Source: Bacillota bacterium (GTDB lineage: Bacteria > Bacillota > Clostridia > Peptostreptococcales > Acidaminobacteraceae). From it: a DNA stretch of 64,000 nt. This document shows positions 60,540 through 64,000 of the stretch, in pieces. Location of the stretch: NCBI GenBank assembly GCA_020161295.1, contig JAIUOA010000009.1:1-64000 (forward strand), read 5' to 3'. Numbering within the stretch: the first letter of the stretch is position 1; every line of letters begins with the position of its first letter. The notes beneath the pieces are model-generated. The model ran no database searches and had not been told where the DNA came from. It saw nothing but the letters and a program-made list of their open reading frames with translations. The translations under genes and the position numbers were made by a program.

Positions 60540-63098
60540 GTGACCCACGGCATATTCGAATACTTTTCAAGCTTGGCAGTCATCAGCTATCTGTTCATGT
60601 TCTTAATTTTCTTAAAGGCTGAAAAAAATAATATCGTTCGCGCATTTCTATTATTGCTTGTGTCTATGATTCTATGGACCGGCGGGTCACTTTTAATGCG
60701 GATTGAATTCATCCCGTCCTATATCCTCTGGTACCATGTGTCCTTAGGGGGAATGTTTCTCGTCATCTACAGCTATTTTAGGTTTATCACTGCATTTATA
60801 GGTGAGTCTAAAAAGGGCTTTAGTGCATTTTACCTAATATTGCTTCTGGGGTGTTTTGTCATCAACATCCCATCTGGACTTTTCATGAAATGGCCTAGCA
60901 TTATTACTCGAAATGGCGTATCCAGTATGGTCTACGACGAAATCACTGGATTTGCAGCCGTATTGTTCCTGATTGCAGGAAGCATTGGCCTCCACGTTTT
61001 CATGATGTTGCTTAAAAGCTATCGTAAAAATCACGCACTGCGTAGTAAACTGACACCGATTATTTTAGGAATCATTATTCTGTTCCTTGGTAATCTGGCA
61101 CTGGTTCTCCCGATTTTCAGAGGCTTTCCCGTGGACATCCTCGCAGGGGTGGTCAACGCAGGATTTATCCTCTACTCTCTCGTAAAAAAGAGACTTTTCA
61201 AGTTGACGCTGATGGCTTCTGAGAGCGTGGGCTATCTATTCTGTGTTTTGTTAGGATTTTTAGTGTTCTATACGATTCAGCCCTATCTCGAATTGGCCTT
61301 ATCCGTTAGTGCAAATGACCTCTCCACCTATTCACTTTTAATCTATATGTTGACATTTGTCGCTGTGGTTTCTTTACTGTTCGCGCTATGGAAGAAGGTT
61401 ATTTCGAATATTTTCATCCGCGAGGAAGAGACCTTTAATGCCATACTAAAAAAATATAGTGCCAATGTCGCGAAAAGTCTCGATTTAAATACCATCTTCG
61501 AGCTAACCGTTTCAAGTATCGCTGAAGCGACAGGCATCACCCATATTTACATGAGCATCCCCGAAGGGGCACATGGAAATTACGTTATGCGACACAGTAA
61601 TCAGTCCTTAGCGGATTTATCCTTGGTTCTAAAAAAAGATAACCCGTTAATCACGTGTTTAAAAAATAAAGATGATCTCTTGAAAATGGATGAATTCTCT
61701 CATTCCGTGGACTATAAATCCATGTGGGAAAATGAAAAGTATCAGCTCTCTAAAATGAAGGTTCAATATGCACTTGGCCTAAAAGAGCAGGATCAGCTCG
61801 TGGGAATGATTCTTTTCTCTGAGGGCGGTAAGAAGCAACGGCTAAGAGAACAAGACTTCAACCTCATCCAGTCTATCGGGTTAATCGCTTCCATCGCCAT
61901 TAAAAATGCCCATACCTATGAAAAGGCCTATCATGAAGCACGCACAGACCATTTGACTGGCGTGCTCAACAGAAGATACTTTTATGAAATCCTTCAAACG
62001 GAGTTTGAGCTGAGTAAGGAAGGTTCAATTGCTTTGCTTTTAGTTAATCTGGATGATTTCAAACTGTTTAATCAACTTTATGGCGTCAAGCAAGGTGACA
62101 TCGCCCTTAAACGCGTGGCGGAAATCATCCGCTCAAGTATTAGCCCCACTTGTCACGTGGCGCGCTACAGTGGAAAAGAATTCGCAGTGATATTGCCCGC
62201 ATATGATGTTTTTACAGCGAAGAAGCTGGCCGAATCCCTGCGAGATCAAATCATGTCCATGAAAAATCGTTCCACTGAGTATCGACAGAAAGCGATTACC
62301 GTAAGCATCGGCATCAGCGTTGCCCCTTACGGCGCAAAGACCGTCAAAGAGCTGGTTGAAAATGCAGAACAAGCCATCTATCAGATCAAACGAAAGGGTA
62401 AAAACGCTATTAAGATTTTCGATACGTTTGTCCAACCCGAATCACCACACGACGAAATCAATAAATATGCACAGGTTTACGACGAGTTCAAATCGACGAT
62501 TTACGCACTTACTGCTGCTATTGATGCAAAGGACCATTATACCTTTAGCCATTCTGATAATGTGGCTTTTTATGCCACTGAGCTAGCCAAACGTTTAAGT
62601 CTCAACGAAGAAATCGTCGAGAACATTAGGCAAGCAGCACTTTTGCATGATGTCGGGAAAATCGGTATTCCAGAGCATATCCTCAACAAACCTGGAAAGC
62701 TGACCATGGAAGAGTATGAAGTCATGAAGGGTCATGTGGAAGCATCCATCGACATCATCAGACATTTGCCTTCACTTGATTACGTAATACCCGCCGTTTT
62801 AGGACATCATGAGTATTATGACGGCAATGGCTATCCGAGAAGAATCGCTGGCGATAATATTCCACTAACCGCACGGATCCTATGTGTGGCAGACGCCTTT
62901 GATGCCATGGTATCAGAGCGATGTTATAAACCCGCATTCCCTGTGGAAGAGGCACTCCATCGACTTGAACGCGATGCCGGTAAACAGTTTGATCCCGTCC
63001 TTGTGGATACCTTTATCATGTTGGTCAAACAAGGACTCATCTCACCACCTGGTTCAGAGCGCCTGAAGACACCCCGTGTCATCGCTGCGATTAAGTAG
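60540..63098 (+). CDS. Membrane sensor with GAF-like, degenerate GGDEF and HD-GYP domains
   Basis: 852 residues with a GTG start after AGGTGATCAT. Residues 10-215 hold about seven membrane segments like the 7TM region of histidine kinases, 225-290 two more. A GAF-like domain follows (305-460). The GGDEF domain (470-625) is degenerate: SGKEF at 544-548 in place of GGDEF, so it should not make c-di-GMP. The HD-GYP domain (655-830) is intact: H671, H703-D704 and HHEYYDGNGYPRR (756-768), a likely c-di-GMP phosphodiesterase. It follows the GH3 gene by 29 bp, in the same operon. Confidence 0.9.
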   Translation: MTHGIFEYFSSLAVISYLFMFLIFLKAEKNNIVRAFLLLLVSMILWTGGSLLMRIEFIPSYILWYHVSLGGMFLVIYSYFRFITAFIGESKKGFSAFYLILLLGCFVINIPSGLFMKWPSIITRNGVSSMVYDEITGFAAVLFLIAGSIGLHVFMMLLKSYRKNHALRSKLTPIILGIIILFLGNLALVLPIFRGFPVDILAGVVNAGFILYSLVKKRLFKLTLMASESVGYLFCVLLGFLVFYTIQPYLELALSVSANDLSTYSLLIYMLTFVAVVSLLFALWKKVISNIFIREEETFNAILKKYSANVAKSLDLNTIFELTVSSIAEATGITHIYMSIPEGAHGNYVMRHSNQSLADLSLVLKKDNPLITCLKNKDDLLKMDEFSHSVDYKSMWENEKYQLSKMKVQYALGLKEQDQLVGMILFSEGGKKQRLREQDFNLIQSIGLIASIAIKNAHTYEKAYHEARTDHLTGVLNRRYFYEILQTEFELSKEGSIALLLVNLDDFKLFNQLYGVKQGDIALKRVAEIIRSSISPTCHVARYSGKEFAVILPAYDVFTAKKLAESLRDQIMSMKNRSTEYRQKAITVSIGISVAPYGAKTVKELVENAEQAIYQIKRKGKNAIKIFDTFVQPESPHDEINKYAQVYDEFKSTIYALTAAIDAKDHYTFSHSDNVAFYATELAKRLSLNEEIVENIRQAALLHDVGKIGIPEHILNKPGKLTMEEYEVMKGHVEASIDIIRHLPSLDYVIPAVLGHHEYYDGNGYPRRIAGDNIPLTARILCVADAFDAMVSERCYKPAFPVEEALHRLERDAGKQFDPVLVDTFIMLVKQGLISPPGSERLKTPRVIAAIK

Positions 63099-63106
63099 CC
63101 CAAAAA

Positions 63107-63160
63107 TCAAAATAAGCGGCAATCCTCCTGTATGCACAGGGTGATTGCCGCTTTTAAGTT
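63107..63160. terminator. Convergent terminator
   Basis: AAGCGGCAATC pairs with GATTGCCGCTT with an inner CCTGT/ACAGG, then TTAAGTTTTT on the plus side. Confidence 0.75.
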
Positions 63161-63161
63161 T

Positions 63162-64000
63162 TTATACGGACTTGTTCATTTCGTATTGTTCAAGTGGATC
63201 TTTCGTGAATCCCGTATGGATTAAAAACTGCTCATAGCCTGTCAAATCAGGCACGCAAGCATATAACTTTTCAATTGCGAGTTTTTCTGAAGCTTCTTCT
63301 ATTAGCATTCGACCGATGCCTTTTCTCAGGTGTAGTCTATCCACGAATATCATCTCAATTTTACCGCCGATACTCAGGGCTAGTACACCCAGCATCATTT
63401 GGTTCGCATCAAACGCAGCAAAATAGCGATGACGCTCACTGCCTCGAAAAGCATCGATTTCATTTTGCCAGTTTACCTGGATATCACAATTTTGATCCCT
63501 TAATGCTTCAAACGTCTCAAAGGCGGTCTCTAGTACGTTAACTCCCTGTAAACGATTACTTGTCAAAGGCTCTGAAATCGCTTTCTGATAATACCTAAGG
63601 GAACCACTGGGCAAATAACCCAATTTATGATAAAAGTTTACTGCACGGTCGTTTCCTTTAATAACCTCTAGAAAATACTCATCACACTTTTCTGCTTTAC
63701 CCACTTGAAAATGAAGGCGCATCAGTTCCTCTGCGATGCCCTTTCCGCGATAATCAGGCGAGATGCATAAAGTACCACACCTAAGGGTCCTTTTACCTCT
63801 AAAGGTTCTAATCCCCCCTAGGACGAGCCCGACAGGTTCGATTCCATCATAGGCGATAAACGAGTGTTGAAGTTGATTGCCCTCTGGGCCAAAAAAGCGT
63901 TTCTCAAACTCCTCCTGAGTGCTGTTTAGCTTAATCATATAATCGGAAAAACCAATAGTAAACGCTGAATAGACATCGTTTGCCGCCACCTCGTTACAAC
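63162..64000 (-). CDS. Tandem GNAT acetyltransferase, N-terminus beyond window
   Basis: The frame is open across the window edge, so the start is missing; a GTG at 63989 exists but lacks evidence as a start, and the codons before it read CNE-V, as in the family's usual N-terminus. Two GNAT domains are seen: the first with the acetyl-CoA motif PDYRGKGIAEELM, the second with HLRKGIGRMLIEE. FLEVIKGNDRAVNFYHKLGY is typical. Substrate unknown. Such double-GNAT proteins often have one active domain. Confidence 0.8.
   Translation of the reverse strand, partial: CNEVAANDVYSAFTIGFSDYMIKLNSTQEEFEKRFFGPEGNQLQHSFIAYDGIEPVGLVLGGIRTFRGKRTLRCGTLCISPDYRGKGIAEELMRLHFQVGKAEKCDEYFLEVIKGNDRAVNFYHKLGYLPSGSLRYYQKAISEPLTSNRLQGVNVLETAFETFEALRDQNCDIQVNWQNEIDAFRGSERHRYFAAFDANQMMLGVLALSIGGKIEMIFVDRLHLRKGIGRMLIEEASEKLAIEKLYACVPDLTGYEQFLIHTGFTKDPLEQYEMNKSV

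Noticed and set aside
1..64000. Prophage, integrated plasmid or biosynthetic gene cluster
   Set aside because: No integrase, phage structural gene, replication gene, NRPS or PKS was seen; gene content is metabolic and cell-envelope.

Overview
The window looks like a stretch of chromosome from an anaerobic, low-to-mid GC Firmicute of the class Clostridia. The evidence is strong AGGAGG-type ribosome binding sites, a split P-protein glycine cleavage operon under a glycine riboswitch, a serS gene under a T-box, a four-subunit 2-oxoacid:ferredoxin oxidoreductase, and several secreted proteins with S-layer homology (SLH) domains. A relative of Fusibacter or Acidaminobacter would fit, but that is an inference from gene content only. 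No phage, insertion sequence, CRISPR array or rRNA was seen.

Layout. 1-3203: two surface-protein genes in one operon, the first running off the left edge. 3404-4303: an Rpn-type PD-(D/E)XK nuclease with a coding tandem repeat. 4460-11910: promoter, tandem glycine riboswitch and gcvT-gcvH-gcvPA-gcvPB-lpdA-glyA, which together turn glycine into CO2, NH3, NADH, methylene-THF and serine. 11973-15727: an M3 peptidase, two lipoproteins and tRNA-Leu(CAG). 15941-19894: a TetR regulator and a three-gene ABC-2 exporter with dyad operator candidates. 19943-20956: two inverted copies of an intergenic repeat flanking an acetyltransferase pseudogene. 21012-22600: T-box and serS. 22677-24645: a divergent MFS transporter and Crp/Fnr-type regulator. 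24737-27647: porCDAB. 27863-32605: a small membrane protein, psuK-psuG (pseudouridine breakdown), a divergent long GAPDH and a nitroreductase. 32696-39642: an SLH protein, a PAS-AraC regulator, a P1-family peptidase, an oligopeptide-binding protein, a Sel1/TPR-like protein and a small TPR-like protein. 39773-40747: tRNA-dihydrouridine synthase. 40814-49931: a polysaccharide operon (flippase, UDP-ManNAc dehydrogenase-like enzyme, glycosyltransferase, two DUF4330-like proteins, polymerase/ligase) with an SLH-GH18 surface protein upstream.

50057-57481 is a regulated catabolic unit. A sigma-54 activator gene is followed by three evenly spaced dyads, a -24/-12 promoter, and genes for a small membrane protein, a GntP-type permease, a CoA transferase, an NAD-type short-chain dehydrogenase and a thiolase. 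Together they read as uptake and oxidation of 3-hydroxybutyrate (or a related short hydroxy/keto acid) to acetyl-CoA. 57614-63098 holds an HD-domain protein, then a tight run of a membrane methyltransferase-like protein, a bacterial GH3-type acyl-adenylating enzyme and a membrane protein with a degenerate GGDEF and an intact HD-GYP domain. A double GNAT acetyltransferase runs off the right edge.

The most interesting points are the sigma-54 enhancer array, the GH3/methyltransferase/HD-GYP cluster, the inverted repeats around the pseudogene, and several enzymes with altered key residues (GH18, GAPDH, SerRS, GGDEF).
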